64,000 nt of DNA from the NCBI RefSeq assembly GCF_021190955.1, contig NZ_JAIOAO010000001.1:124001-188000 (forward strand), written 5' to 3'. This document shows, in pieces, positions 15,561 to 25,893 of this stretch. Below the pieces are notes generated by a model. It saw nothing but the letters and a program-made list of their open reading frames with translations. It made no database searches and was not told the origin of the DNA. Both the position numbers and the translations under genes were made by a program. Position 1 is the first letter of the stretch. The number at the start of each line of letters is the position of its first letter. The DNA is from Parachryseolinea silvisoli (GTDB taxonomy: Bacteria; Bacteroidota; Bacteroidia; Cytophagales; Cyclobacteriaceae).

Positions 15561-18005
15561 TTATTTTTTAGAATACACGGTTGCTAATAATTCCAGGTTA
15601 AAATTATCGTCAGCCTGAATGTAAACACTTTTAGAAACAACATCTACACCAAAACGTTGTTTCTCTATGGCGGCATCCATGCCCATGTAGTGACGGCCGC
15701 ACGCCAATGCATTTGCCCGCAAAATCGACTGGTATAATGTCTGCCGGTAGCTACCGTGACTAACAACGTACTCATAGTTTAATCCTACCAAAACAATGGC
15801 ATAGTTATTCTGTGCCGACCGATAACAGAATCCTAACGCGACGACCGGCTCGTTCGCGGCGTATTCGGGTTTTAATTTCAACTGGATAACTTCCCACGAC
15901 GGATGACGGGCGATATTTTCAAAATATCTACGGGGTAATCCATACGTATTAATAGCAAGGCTTTTACCTTTGACGTTTGAATATAAGCCGTACCATTCGT
16001 CGATCCGGCCTTCCTGTTGCTTTTGCTCGCCTGCCAACACGGTGACGTTAAAGAAATGCTTGTTATCCAGAATTTTTCTTCGGAAGTGCCAGCGATTAGG
16101 GCCGGATAGTCGCTTCATGAATTCCTCTTCAGTGTGCCATGTGTTTAAATCAGGTACACTATGTGTCTCCGGCATTTCTACTTTAATAAAACCTTCCTGA
16201 ATTAAAAAATCGGCCATTTCACTGTCCTTGCTATATAAATCCCGGAGTTGAAGCATGCTGGCGCCCGATCGCTGTTTCACCTCATTCATGATGCGGAGCA
16301 TTTCCAGTAACGCCGTCTTCCACAAGGGGTGACTACGATCCAGAAACAAATGATCTCCCTCGGTGATCAGTGATCCCATCATAATTACCTTTGACGTAAG
16401 ATAATACTTGTCTTTTTTTCGTACCTCTTCGACCTGCTCTGACACTGACGATGGGGCGATCATATCATCTTTGCAGATTAATTCGGTAAAGAGAGTAGCC
16501 AGGACTACCTTGTCAGACAAGTCTTTGATGATGAGGTAATGCAGCTGCCAGTTATTTTCAGCCTCTTCATTGTTACGGAATGTTTCTTCCATAAAGCGGC
16601 AACCTTCCCAATCATAATTACATTCGCCCAACAATTTGTTCCATACTTCCGGATCCACCTTTTTGATCGTTGTCTCATGCTGAACATGAAATGTATCTTG
16701 TTTATCGACCGATGGCGCGCTGGTGAAATGCTTTTTAGTTTGCGTGAGCGGCGTTTTGAAGCTGGTACTTAGCTTATCCACCGTAATGCCCTCTTCTTCG
16801 AGGACCTTTGGAAAATGGTAGTGAAATATCTCCAGTAAATTTTTAATATCCTCGTCCGTATGTCCGTTGGTAATCGGCAACCGCAGTCCGGTACAATTAA
16901 CAGGCACGCCAGGGAAAATACCTATGTTGGTAAAGTAGCCCTCTTTCAGCAACCGTTTTACCATGTTATAGCCGGTGCGGGGAAGACCGAGGGCAAGATA
17001 AAAAATGGGTGAATCGGAAGGAAATACCAACGGAAGATCATATTGATCGATAGTAGCTTTGGTTAGGTCTATTTTATGCTTCAACCTGTTTTGAAGCGTG
17101 TAGATTTCTTCAGTTAAGTGAATTTTAGCGCTGGCCACAGAAGCGCCCAGCATGGGAGGCTGTACCGGACCGGAAAAGGTGTACGAGCTTCCACACGTCA
17201 GGATCTTGCGCATCATCTCTTTGTCTGACATGACGGTAATACCGCCCCCGGTTCCAAACCCCTTAGCCAGCGAAGTCGTTAGTACCATTTTCGGATGCAG
17301 TGGAATTTCGCTGAGCACGTAGCCGTTGCCGTTGTTTCCCTTCCAACTCATGCCGTGTGCGTCGTCGATGTATAAATGAAAATTGTGATACTTTTCCATG
17401 AGGTACACAATGTCCTTCAGGGGCGCAAAATCTCCATACATGGAATAAAGCCCATCCGCCATGTACCAGATGCGATTATATTTATTAGGGTTTTCTGCGA
17501 TCAGGGACTCCAGCATATCCATGCGGTTGTGCTTGATCATCTCTACCCGGGTTCCCTGGGCTTTGGCAAGCTGCGCCGCGAGTTGAACACTACCATGCAC
17601 CTGGTGATCCAGAATAACAAGATCGTCATTTTGCACAAGAATAGGAATTGCCGCCACGTGGGCAAGTGTTGTTGTGGCCGCCAGTATAGCGGTGTTATTA
17701 TTAAAGATTTTGTAGAACAGCGACTCCAATTCCTCATAGAGGTGACAGGACGAATAAGCACGCGAAGAAGAATATTGTGTGCCATAGCGAAGGGTCGCAT
17801 CAATGGCCCCTTGCTTCAGCCGGTCATCCATTTCCAGGCCCAGGTAGCTGCACGATCCGAAGTTCACCACCTGCCTTCCCGCAATAGTCACCTGCCTTCC
17901 ATTCAAGCTCCCATCTTCAGTAGCTACCTGGAATATTCCGCTCCTGACGCCGTTGGTTAAACACTCGTCAATAGTATTGATAAATTTATTTGTGCTTCGC
18001 GGCAT
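15561..18005 (-). CDS. Bifunctional alpha-oxoamine synthase / GNAT acyltransferase
   Basis: An 814-residue fusion. Residues ~1-405 are a fold-type I PLP enzyme of the alpha-oxoamine synthase group (serine palmitoyltransferase, BioF, KBL, CqsA): stacking His137 in LDHQVHGS, cofactor-binding Asp214 and His217 in IDDAHGMSW, and Schiff-base Lys248 in TTSLAKGFGTGGG. After a linker (~405-450), residues ~450-814 form one or two acyl-CoA N-acyltransferase (GNAT/BioF2-like) folds. An enzyme of this plan could condense an amino acid with an acyl-CoA and then N-acylate the product. The architecture is seen in other bacterial genomes but its product is not known to me. The SLAK motif is closer to CqsA than to the SFSKAFG of many SPTs. 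Neighbours are signalling genes, not lipid genes. Confidence 0.88.
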   Translation of the reverse strand: MPRSTNKFINTIDECLTNGVRSGIFQVATEDGSLNGRQVTIAGRQVVNFGSCSYLGLEMDDRLKQGAIDATLRYGTQYSSSRAYSSCHLYEELESLFYKIFNNNTAILAATTTLAHVAAIPILVQNDDLVILDHQVHGSVQLAAQLAKAQGTRVEMIKHNRMDMLESLIAENPNKYNRIWYMADGLYSMYGDFAPLKDIVYLMEKYHNFHLYIDDAHGMSWKGNNGNGYVLSEIPLHPKMVLTTSLAKGFGTGGGITVMSDKEMMRKILTCGSSYTFSGPVQPPMLGASVASAKIHLTEEIYTLQNRLKHKIDLTKATIDQYDLPLVFPSDSPIFYLALGLPRTGYNMVKRLLKEGYFTNIGIFPGVPVNCTGLRLPITNGHTDEDIKNLLEIFHYHFPKVLEEEGITVDKLSTSFKTPLTQTKKHFTSAPSVDKQDTFHVQHETTIKKVDPEVWNKLLGECNYDWEGCRFMEETFRNNEEAENNWQLHYLIIKDLSDKVVLATLFTELICKDDMIAPSSVSEQVEEVRKKDKYYLTSKVIMMGSLITEGDHLFLDRSHPLWKTALLEMLRIMNEVKQRSGASMLQLRDLYSKDSEMADFLIQEGFIKVEMPETHSVPDLNTWHTEEEFMKRLSGPNRWHFRRKILDNKHFFNVTVLAGEQKQQEGRIDEWYGLYSNVKGKSLAINTYGLPRRYFENIARHPSWEVIQLKLKPEYAANEPVVALGFCYRSAQNNYAIVLVGLNYEYVVSHGSYRQTLYQSILRANALACGRHYMGMDAAIEKQRFGVDVVSKSVYIQADDNFNLELLATVYSKK

Positions 18006-18171
18006 ATACGGATCCGTTTAATTAACAATGTTTTTTAAGTGTTGATATTACAGGATACTTGAGGGCTTTTCTCGCAAAACAACACTTCCTGTCCTCTTTT
18101 GATTGTGTTATGGAATAACGGAAAAGTACCGCGGCTTTGCTACTTTTATTTACAGGAAAGAAGTGTATTCT

Positions 18172-18207
18172 GTTATCCAGGCAACTACTTGTCGTTGCCT
18201 GGATAAC
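18172..18207. repeat. Perfect 14-bp inverted repeat in the 18006-18428 intergenic stretch
   Basis: GTTATCCAGGCAAC (18172-18185) and GTTGCCTGGATAAC (18194-18207) flank an 8-base spacer. There is no T run on either strand, so an operator or a processing hairpin is more likely than a terminator. It lies 167 bases upstream of the oxoamine-synthase gene. A 12-base direct repeat AAGAAGTGTATT occurs at 18158 and 18309. I see no gene in the stretch. Confidence 0.6.
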
Positions 18208-18428
18208 TGTCCATATCACACAATTGATTTGTACATCGCGCTAATCCAGCTTTTGCATATAGTTTCTGCAACTATCCTATAAATACAGCAGCCGGCTACA
18301 GATCAAACAAGAAGTGTATTTTATGGATTGGCGCTTACATCTTCGCAGTTGAGCTTCCCAAATAATGATCGAAAAGCTGCTGCTGTCCGCTTTACGGATT
18401 TTTGATAAGTTCGATCACGAACAACCTG

Positions 18429-18860
18429 TTATTTATTCAAGAGCATCCAGTATAGGCCTAACTCTGATATTGCTTTCACGAAATTATCAAATTCAACGGG
18501 CTTAACAATATAGCTATTAGCGCCCAATTCATAGGCTCTTCGTATATCAGGGTCCTCCGAAGACGACGTTAGTATAACAACCGGAATAATCTTCGTTCGT
18601 TCGTCTGATTTTATTCGCTCCAGTACTTCCAATCCGTTTATTCTGGGCATCTTTAAATCCAGCAACACAACTTTGGGCGTGTGCAGGACATTGCGGCCCT
18701 CAAAAGTGCCAGTCGCAAAGAGAAAGTCAAGAGCTTCAACGCCGTCGTTGAGATGGAGCAATTTATTGGCGAAACTTTGGTTTCTTAATGCCCGGATCGC
18801 CAGCCTGGCATCATCTTCGTTGTCTTCAACCAATAAAATTTCTGCTACAGACTCCGTCAT
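18429..18860 (-). CDS. Rcp-type single-domain response regulator
   Basis: A 143-residue receiver: acidic pocket LLVEDNEDD, phospho-acceptor Asp68 ([15 protein letters not shown]), Thr/Ser in [12 protein letters not shown] and Lys in YIVKPVEF. It has no output domain. I place the start at ATG 18860, 16 bases after the kinase stop; a longer in-frame reading would run back into the kinase gene and gives non-family sequence. It is the evident partner of the ethylene-receptor-like kinase. Confidence 0.93.
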   Translation of the reverse strand: MTESVAEILLVEDNEDDARLAIRALRNQSFANKLLHLNDGVEALDFLFATGTFEGRNVLHTPKVVLLDLKMPRINGLEVLERIKSDERTKIIPVVILTSSSEDPDIRRAYELGANSYIVKPVEFDNFVKAISELGLYWMLLNK

Positions 18861-18876
18861 ATTGCTTAGATTTTTC

Positions 18877-20865
18877 CTACATGGATTTATGTAATGAGAA
18901 ATAAAATGTCGCTCCTTTCCCCATTTCAGCGTTGGCCCAGACCCTGCCGCCATGCCGCGCGATAATTCGTTTGACGAGCGCGAGTCCCACACCGGTACCC
19001 TCAAACTCAGCACCCTTGTGCAAGCGTTCAAACACGCCAAAGAGCTTGTCGGAATATTTCATATCGAACCCAACACCATTATCTTTAATGCAATAAACAA
19101 CTTCTGTTTCTTCATAATAGGAATTGATCTCAATTTCAGGATTGGCTGTCAATCCAGAGTATTTTATTGCATTGGAGAGTAAGTTTAAAAACACCTGGCG
19201 GATCAGGTTTTCGTCAGCCCGCACGGGCAATAACGGGTGAACTGTAATTTTAGCTGTAACCGATAGTAACGAGTTTTTCAACTCCTGGAGCGCTGCACCT
19301 GCGATCTGAGTCATGTCAACGAAGCTTGCCTGAAGTTCTTTCTTGCCCATTTTTGAAAAGTCCAGTAACGCATCAATAAGCTGCCCCATTTTTTTTGAGT
19401 TGTTCAAAACAGAATTCATCATTTCTTTCCCTTCTTCATCAAAGTCTTTTGAATACTCTGACAACAGAATATTTGTGTACCCATGAATAGCCCGGAGGGG
19501 TGCCCGCAGATCGTGCGCAACGGAATACGAAAATGCTTCCAACTCTTTGTTTGCAAACTCCAGCTGGATGGTACGGTCTTTCACCTTCATTTCAAGCGTT
19601 TCATTTAAACGGTATATTTCTTCTTCCGCTTTTTTCCGCTCGGTAATATCCATGATATAGGCGACGCTTTTGTCTGTATTATTACCATCGATCGACGCCG
19701 CACAAAGGAGCACGGGGATTCGGCTTCCATCTTTTCGTATATATTCCTTTTCAAACGGCTGAGACGTACCGGTCAACTCAATTTGTTTCAATGCAATTTG
19801 ATCAAGATAAGCATATTCCGGAGGTGTCATATTTACCCAATGCACGCGGCCTTCCGCAAGGTCCTCTCTTGTATAGCCAATCATGTCAAGAAAAAAATCA
19901 TTCGCTTCAATAATATTCCCTTTTGAATCACAAAACAGGAACCCGATTATCTTCGAATCAAATATCTTTCGAAAGCGCATCTCGCTTCGCCGGAGCGCTT
20001 CCACTCCTGTTTCGCGCCCCGTAATATCCGACTGGATGGCGATGTGCTGATACGGCTTCCGTTCATCATTCAGAAACGGAATGATGGTTGTATCTACCCA
20101 ATAAATCGTACCATCCTTTGCTTTATTCTTAAAATCACCTCTCCATATTTTTCCCTCCGAAATCGTTACCCAAAGACCTCTTATGAACTCCGCTGAGTGA
20201 TGCCCCGAATTAATAATGCGGTGATTCTGTCCTACCAACTCTCCACTATTGTATTTTGCTATTTTGCAAAAATTCTCATTTGCGTATTTGATTGTCCCTT
20301 GTTGATCGGTAATCGTTACGATGGATGATTCATCCAGCGCGTATTTGTAATCGGAAATCATTTTAAGGCTTTTCTGCAACTCTAATGTTCGCGCATCAAC
20401 AAGCTGTTCCAGCATAACATTTAGGTTCCTCATTTCCTCCTCTACTTTCATTCTTCGTGTTATTTCAATTTGTAGCTCATTCTGTGAACGCAAAGAGAAT
20501 GCGATGGGGAGAAATTTTATTAAGTAATAGACTGTCGTCCAACTTAACAGCGCCGTTATAAACCGTACCAGGGCACTGAGACGATAATAGGGTTGCCAAA
20601 AGGCTACTGCATCTAAGAAATGTGTAGCGCCGCAGGCTAATATGAACGCTGCAAACAAAATGTACAATTTCAAAAACTGGGTATCATTCTTTCGTGTGAT
20701 GTACTTGATGATTACTAATGGAATTGAGAAATAGGCAGACCAAATCAACAGGTCGCTTATAAGATAAAGCCAGCCGTGAAATTCAGTCCAACGCCCACAA
20801 TGCCAACGCGGCGGCCAATCAGAACTATCAAATAGCTTCTCAAAAAAGAACAATATCTGATCCAT
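18877..20865 (-). CDS. Histidine kinase with ethylene-receptor-like membrane domain and two PAS domains
   Basis: A 662-residue membrane kinase. Three N-terminal helices (~33-56, ~65-90, ~97-125) carry Asp38, Tyr45, Pro49, Ile75, Cys78 and His82. These match Asp25, Tyr32, Pro36, Ile62, Cys65 and His69 of Arabidopsis ETR1 with identical spacing (SD...AYFSIP, CGATH); Cys65 and His69 hold the Cu(I) that binds ethylene. After a coiled coil come PAS 1 (~170-285), PAS 2 (~290-410), HisKA with His451 ([15 protein letters not shown]) and the ATPase domain ([31 protein letters not shown]). Binding of copper and ethylene is inferred. The response regulator gene follows after 16 bases. Confidence 0.93.
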   Translation of the reverse strand: MDQILFFFEKLFDSSDWPPRWHCGRWTEFHGWLYLISDLLIWSAYFSIPLVIIKYITRKNDTQFLKLYILFAAFILACGATHFLDAVAFWQPYYRLSALVRFITALLSWTTVYYLIKFLPIAFSLRSQNELQIEITRRMKVEEEMRNLNVMLEQLVDARTLELQKSLKMISDYKYALDESSIVTITDQQGTIKYANENFCKIAKYNSGELVGQNHRIINSGHHSAEFIRGLWVTISEGKIWRGDFKNKAKDGTIYWVDTTIIPFLNDERKPYQHIAIQSDITGRETGVEALRRSEMRFRKIFDSKIIGFLFCDSKGNIIEANDFFLDMIGYTREDLAEGRVHWVNMTPPEYAYLDQIALKQIELTGTSQPFEKEYIRKDGSRIPVLLCAASIDGNNTDKSVAYIMDITERKKAEEEIYRLNETLEMKVKDRTIQLEFANKELEAFSYSVAHDLRAPLRAIHGYTNILLSEYSKDFDEEGKEMMNSVLNNSKKMGQLIDALLDFSKMGKKELQASFVDMTQIAGAALQELKNSLLSVTAKITVHPLLPVRADENLIRQVFLNLLSNAIKYSGLTANPEIEINSYYEETEVVYCIKDNGVGFDMKYSDKLFGVFERLHKGAEFEGTGVGLALVKRIIARHGGRVWANAEMGKGATFYFSLHKSM

Positions 20866-21063
20866 TTTTTACACTTTTTAAAAATTCTCAAAGGAAGCGG
20901 TACGCTACACGAATAGTGCTTAGAATGAACGTTAGCGACCTATACAAACAACAGTGGGACAACGGAACGAGTATTAGTCCGCATGGTAAGGAACGGGCAA
21001 TAATAATGTACTCATTTTTTTTTAGAACACAACAAAAAAGTCCACCAACATGCGAACGCTTGA

Positions 21064-21273
<210 letters not shown>

Positions 21274-21720
21274 AAAAATATCCGATCAAACTGTTTTACG
21301 ACACAGAGAACTAAGAAAGACAATTAGATCGACCAAGAAGGTCACTTGCATTGCAAGGGATAAGAAAAATAAAGTGTTCAGTGTAGTGTTTTCAATTCGC
21401 TGGTGGTTACTTCTGTCGGGGGGATTCGAATGAACAACGTTTCCGCTTCGGTAACCTTTTCTCTTTGCCCACGAAGCATATGCGCAATTGCGCTTCGCCG
21501 TACCGATGTGCCCAATCCTAATCTTTTTTAATACTGGTTGTTGTAGGGGCTCCATGCAAACGTATAGATGACACGTTACAAAAGGAGGTAACAAAAAAGT
21601 AATCCAACGTATTTCAGTACCTTCAGAGGATTTCACCAGCGCGTCGAATCAACCCATTTTAGAAAAATCTGTAAACATCTATAAGACACTTTAACGGAAA
21701 GACTACTAACAATTTATTTT
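21274..21720. other. Gene-poor stretch before the lipoprotein gene
   Basis: I see no supported gene here. A minus-strand open frame of 116 codons (21286-21636) has no recognisable domain and unusual composition. With the SDR remnant beside it, the stretch looks like degraded sequence. The promoter of the 21721 gene should lie in the last ~100 bases but no clear TAnnTTTG box is visible. Confidence 0.4.
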
Positions 21721-22866
21721 ATGAAAAAAACCAGACTCCTCTTTTTTGCAGCTCTTGCCACCGCAGCATTTAATTTTTCGTCCTGCAGCGATGACGACAA
21801 GCCTACCTTTAACATTCCGACAACGGACATCGATGGCGATGCGTACACCATGGGTGGCGATTTGCGTCTGCTGTACTCCATAGACAATGGAGCAAATTAC
21901 AGCACTACCGTACCTACCAACATCGGAAAGGACGTCCACGTGCTCGTGAAACTGAACAATGGCACGACGGATTTGACGACAGATGATTTTGACATCGATT
22001 GGACAGGATCTTCACCAGCCCCCACGGTCGCTGAAAGTGGTGTAGCCGAATTTGTTGCCAGTACAAACATCGCGGTGCAGGTAAGCGTAACGGACAAAAT
22101 GACACTGGTCACCAGCCATCGCGCGAATGGCAAATTTTTCGCTGTAAATACGACCACCGGTGCATTGACAGAATCGTTTACGCCAATGTACGCCGACGCA
22201 GCCCTTACCGGTGTAAGAGGATTTGTTTACCATTATAAAAAAGGCCTGTATTATGCCAGCCTCAACACCGATAAGGGTGGATACCTGTACACGATCAACC
22301 CATCGACGAAAGCCGCTACGCGAATCAACGAGAACGACGGTGCGAACGGTGCAGAAGTTTGGGACGCCGTCGTGAACTGGGCTGTTGCCGCGGACGATAG
22401 CCTGATTGCCATTGGTGATTTCAATGGAGACGGAAATGGCGTAGTGAAATTTGGCACCGACGGCGGCCGCTCTACAAAAACCGCAGAAGCCGATATTTGC
22501 TGTGCCCTGGGTATGCTCTACGATGCCACTGCTGGCGAATTCCAGATTGCCAACGGCGAGAACGCCAACGAAGGTGAAGTGATCATTGACCGGGTAACAA
22601 ACGCAGGTGTGTTTGTGGGCGAATCGGTGACAATGAGCCTGGCAGGTTTTTCTGACGATTTTTCCGGGGACTACATTTATTTGAGAACGATGGCGAAAAG
22701 CCCGACAGGCGAGGTGTATGGCACATTGTATAGTGCGGAATTTAAGAAGACCTACTTCGTGAAGATCAATATTGCTTCCGCTACTGTTACCTATGTGACT
22801 ACGTTAGGCGAAAACAATGAAAACCAGTACAACTCCCTGGCGTTCATTCCGAACTACACGTTATAA
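21721..22866 (+). CDS. Lipoprotein, probable beta-propeller, unknown function
   Basis: A 381-residue protein with a lipoprotein signal peptide (LLFFAALATAAFNFSSC, lipid on Cys ~22), followed by SDDDK, the acidic start that in Bacteroidota often marks surface export of lipoproteins. The mature part is beta-rich with repeats of the type GKFFAVNTTTGALTES, GGYLYTINPSTKAATRI, GEVYGTLYSAEFKKTYFVKI, consistent with a propeller, after an N-terminal Ig-like stretch (LVKLNNGTTDLTTDDFDIDW). I do not recognise a named family. It is monocistronic, with its own terminator. Confidence 0.82.
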   Translation: MKKTRLLFFAALATAAFNFSSCSDDDKPTFNIPTTDIDGDAYTMGGDLRLLYSIDNGANYSTTVPTNIGKDVHVLVKLNNGTTDLTTDDFDIDWTGSSPAPTVAESGVAEFVASTNIAVQVSVTDKMTLVTSHRANGKFFAVNTTTGALTESFTPMYADAALTGVRGFVYHYKKGLYYASLNTDKGGYLYTINPSTKAATRINENDGANGAEVWDAVVNWAVAADDSLIAIGDFNGDGNGVVKFGTDGGRSTKTAEADICCALGMLYDATAGEFQIANGENANEGEVIIDRVTNAGVFVGESVTMSLAGFSDDFSGDYIYLRTMAKSPTGEVYGTLYSAEFKKTYFVKINIASATVTYVTTLGENNENQYNSLAFIPNYTL

Positions 22867-22882
22867 CGCACGCAATAACCGC

Positions 22883-22923
22883 AAAAGAAAAGAGGCTGCT
22901 CAGGCATCCTCTTTTTCTTTTTT
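22883..22923 (+). terminator. Intrinsic terminator of the lipoprotein gene
   Basis: AAAAGAAAAGAGG pairs with CCTCTTTTTCTTTT across a 12-base loop and ends in a T-rich run, 16 bases after the stop at 22866. Confidence 0.75.
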
Positions 22924-23155
22924 CAGAGGCTCGTCACCCTCCACTGAGGCCGAAAGATGGACTCACCGATAAGATCTTAAAGTTGACTGCCCGTTGCTAT
23001 TGTCCGACCAAATTGTTTACCATTTTTTTGCATCGAGCCACATTCAGCAGGGCCGATTGAAAAAATCAATACAATTAATTTATTTCTCTGAAACCAGGGG
23101 CACCAAATTTCAACTTTGCCCGCTAATTTGCGCACACCTATTTAGGAACTGACGA

Positions 23156-24046
23156 ATGAACAATACAATCAGAGGAGGAGCAATTTTGCTCGCGCTCATC
23201 ACCACATCGGTTACAGCACAACAACCTCGGTATACTGCTAAATCGCTTATAACCTCAAACGATGGAGCCTTTAAAGATTTAAACACCACCCGGAGGAACG
23301 GGAAAACTGTTGCCGAAAAAGATGGGAAAGCGATATCCTATATTGAGGCAACTACGACTTTACGCGATATTGATGATGACAATGCCAGGCTCATAAAGAT
23401 TTCAGGTCGTTTTTTGTTGTGTTTTGAAGGCACCTGGAAAAATGGTAAAAAGGAGGGACAGTTTAATGTGTATGTAATTGATAGCCTCAATCATCAACAC
23501 CGTTACAAAATCTGGGAGCAGCAATATAAAAACAACCGGCTTAACGGTGCGTGGCGGCTGTATACACTACGTGGCACACTGGCGTCGCTACAAACATATG
23601 AAAATGACAGCTTGAAGGGCATTTTGCGTGAATATGGTATTCATGGAGAAATTCTGGATGAAAAGGAATTTCTAGGAAGCGCACGTGAATATGTAGAACA
23701 TCATTTTTATCCGGATGGGAAAATAAAAAAAACAATAACCATCCGACATGGCGTTCGCGATGGCATCGCGCGCGAGTATTATGAGGACGGTAAGGTGATG
23801 GAAGAAGTGAACTTTAAAGACGACAAGTTTGACGGTATCAGGAAATATTTTTACCCGAATGGACAACTTTGGATCGAAGAGGTAAACAAAAATGGCCTTT
23901 CCTGGGAGGTAGTTTCCAACTTCACGGAGAAAGGCGAACGTCGAAACGCCGGTACGTTACGCGAGGGGAACGGTACCATCATCTATTATAATGACGATGG
24001 CAGCATACGGGAGGTCTCTACCATCGTAAATGGCGTGGAACAATAG
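23156..24046 (+). CDS. Exported MORN/YwqK-like repeat protein
   Basis: A 296-residue protein with a signal peptide (GGAILLALITTSVTAQ). The mature part has MORN-like repeats of ~22 residues: WKNGKKEGQFNVY, YKNNRLNGAWRLYTLRG, YENDSLKGILREYGIHG, YYEDGKVMEEVNFKDDKFDG, YFYPNGQLWIEEVNKNG, YYNDDGSIREVSTIVNG. Databases often call this repeat class YwqK antitoxin-like, but no toxin gene is adjacent and the protein is exported, so a toxin-antitoxin role is not supported here. The repeats usually form an elongated beta-sheet surface for contacts. It stands alone; 24047-24331 downstream holds nothing that I recognise. Confidence 0.85.
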   Translation: MNNTIRGGAILLALITTSVTAQQPRYTAKSLITSNDGAFKDLNTTRRNGKTVAEKDGKAISYIEATTTLRDIDDDNARLIKISGRFLLCFEGTWKNGKKEGQFNVYVIDSLNHQHRYKIWEQQYKNNRLNGAWRLYTLRGTLASLQTYENDSLKGILREYGIHGEILDEKEFLGSAREYVEHHFYPDGKIKKTITIRHGVRDGIAREYYEDGKVMEEVNFKDDKFDGIRKYFYPNGQLWIEEVNKNGLSWEVVSNFTEKGERRNAGTLREGNGTIIYYNDDGSIREVSTIVNGVEQ

Positions 24047-24331
24047 TTGGATCCATATCCGATATCGCTAAACTATCGGGTGTATTTAGTTGCAATGTTC
24101 TCGCTCATCTAAAATACGGTACTGCAATCGATAGCACTACGTCTCTCCCACCCAACCTCCACACGCAAACAATGCTTGCTTGTCGTCACGAATGGCTTCG
24201 TGAATATACTTTCGTTACAGGAACTATACCCGCATCAATATCCTTATATACCTGACGGAACAGAAGTAAAAACCTGACATAACAAACTGAAACGCACTGC
24301 TACTTTCGGAGTGGTCGAAAGGTACAGACAC

Positions 24332-24360
24332 AAAAAAACCTGAGCTTTTTTTAACTCAGG
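24332..24360 (-). terminator. Minus-strand intrinsic terminator
   Basis: CCTGAG/CTCAGG (24339-24344 and 24355-24360) with a 10-base loop. The seven consecutive A at 24332-24338 read as a U run on the minus strand. It is a second stop signal downstream of tRNA-Glu, after the element at 24402-24468. Confidence 0.6.
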
Positions 24361-24401
24361 CCTTAGGATGGACCTACTGCAAGATATTAGCGTGAGTGTC
24401 A

Positions 24402-24468
24402 GTGTGAGAGCGAAGAAAAAAACAGAGCGAGTATGTTCGCTTCCGCTCTCACACTCGCTCTGTTTTTT
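24402..24468 (-). terminator. Terminator element with crossing stems (copy 2), behind tRNA-Glu
   Basis: Stem B: AAAAAACAGAGCGAGT (24417-24432) pairs perfectly over 16 bp with ACTCGCTCTGTTTTTT (24453-24468), giving a strong hairpin with U runs in both directions. Stem A: GTGTGAGAGCG (24402-24412) pairs with CGCTCTCACAC (24444-24454) and crosses stem B. The same layout and nearly the same right arm occur at 13015-13080. It begins directly after the tRNA 3' end on the minus strand. Confidence 0.8.
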
Positions 24469-24469
24469 G

Positions 24470-24541
24470 TAGTCCGTACGGGAATCGAACCCGTGTTACC
24501 AGAATGAAAATCTGGTGTCCTAACCCCTAGACGAACGGACC
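24470..24541 (-). tRNA. tRNA-Glu (anticodon TTC)
   Basis: The minus strand folds as a 72-nt cloverleaf: acceptor GGTCCGT/ACGGACT with a G-U first pair, D arm GTCT/GGAC, anticodon stem CCAGA/TCTGG around loop TTTTCAT (anticodon TTC), a 4-base variable region, and T arm ACGGG-TTCGATT-CCCGT with discriminator A. CCA is not encoded. It reads GAA and, with wobble, GAG. A terminator follows at once. Confidence 0.97.
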
Positions 24542-24688
24542 GTATTGGGTAGTGTTTTGTGTGTGGCCTTTTGGGGTTTCTCTCAAAAGGTGTGCAAAGA
24601 TAGGGTTGTGATTTTGATTTGCAAACCGGTGCACAAAAAAAAATGTAAAACACAATTTTATTTCATAGGTTTTCGGTAACAGGTCTTT

Positions 24689-24696
24689 TATTTTTG
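24689..24696 (+). promoter_or_regulatory. Bacteroidota -7 box upstream of gapA
   Basis: TATTTTTG fits the TAnnTTTG consensus of the Bacteroidota major sigma factor, 31 bases before the gapA ATG. No clear TTG -33 box is seen at the expected distance. Confidence 0.5.
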
Positions 24697-24712
24697 GCTT
24701 CCGAAATTTTAA

Positions 24713-25726
<1,014 letters not shown>

Positions 25727-25749
25727 GCGATCGCATTCAATATCCCAGT

Positions 25750-25784
25750 GAAACCCCGGCCGTAACGCCGGGGTTTCTTTTTTT
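25750..25784 (+). terminator. Intrinsic terminator of gapA
   Basis: GAAACCCCGGC (25750-25760) and GCCGGGGTTTC (25767-25777) form a perfect 11-bp stem with a 6-base loop and seven T. Confidence 0.93.
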
Positions 25785-25893
25785 AGCCCCGATACAGGCC
25801 TCTTCCCCTAAAAAACTCAAAAAAAACGCTTTCCTCCACGTCAAAAACACCCTCAAAATCCGTTATAGGAAGTAGAGCACCCGACTGTATGCA

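Noticed and set aside
18022-18219. 65-codon minus-strand frame ahead of the oxoamine synthase gene
   Set aside because: It spans the perfect inverted repeat and has no protein-like pattern.
18861-19040. N-terminal extension of the regulator at 18429
   Set aside because: It overlaps the kinase 3' end out of frame; the receiver fold begins at [10 protein letters not shown].
21286-21636. 116-codon minus-strand frame
   Set aside because: No recognisable domain, odd composition, and it lies beside a gene remnant; probably degraded DNA.
23156-24046. Antitoxin role for the YwqK-like protein
   Set aside because: The protein is exported and no toxin gene is adjacent.
24399-24653. 84-codon minus-strand frame with VRTPDFHSGNTGSIPVRT
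   Set aside because: It is the translated shadow of tRNA-Glu and its terminator.
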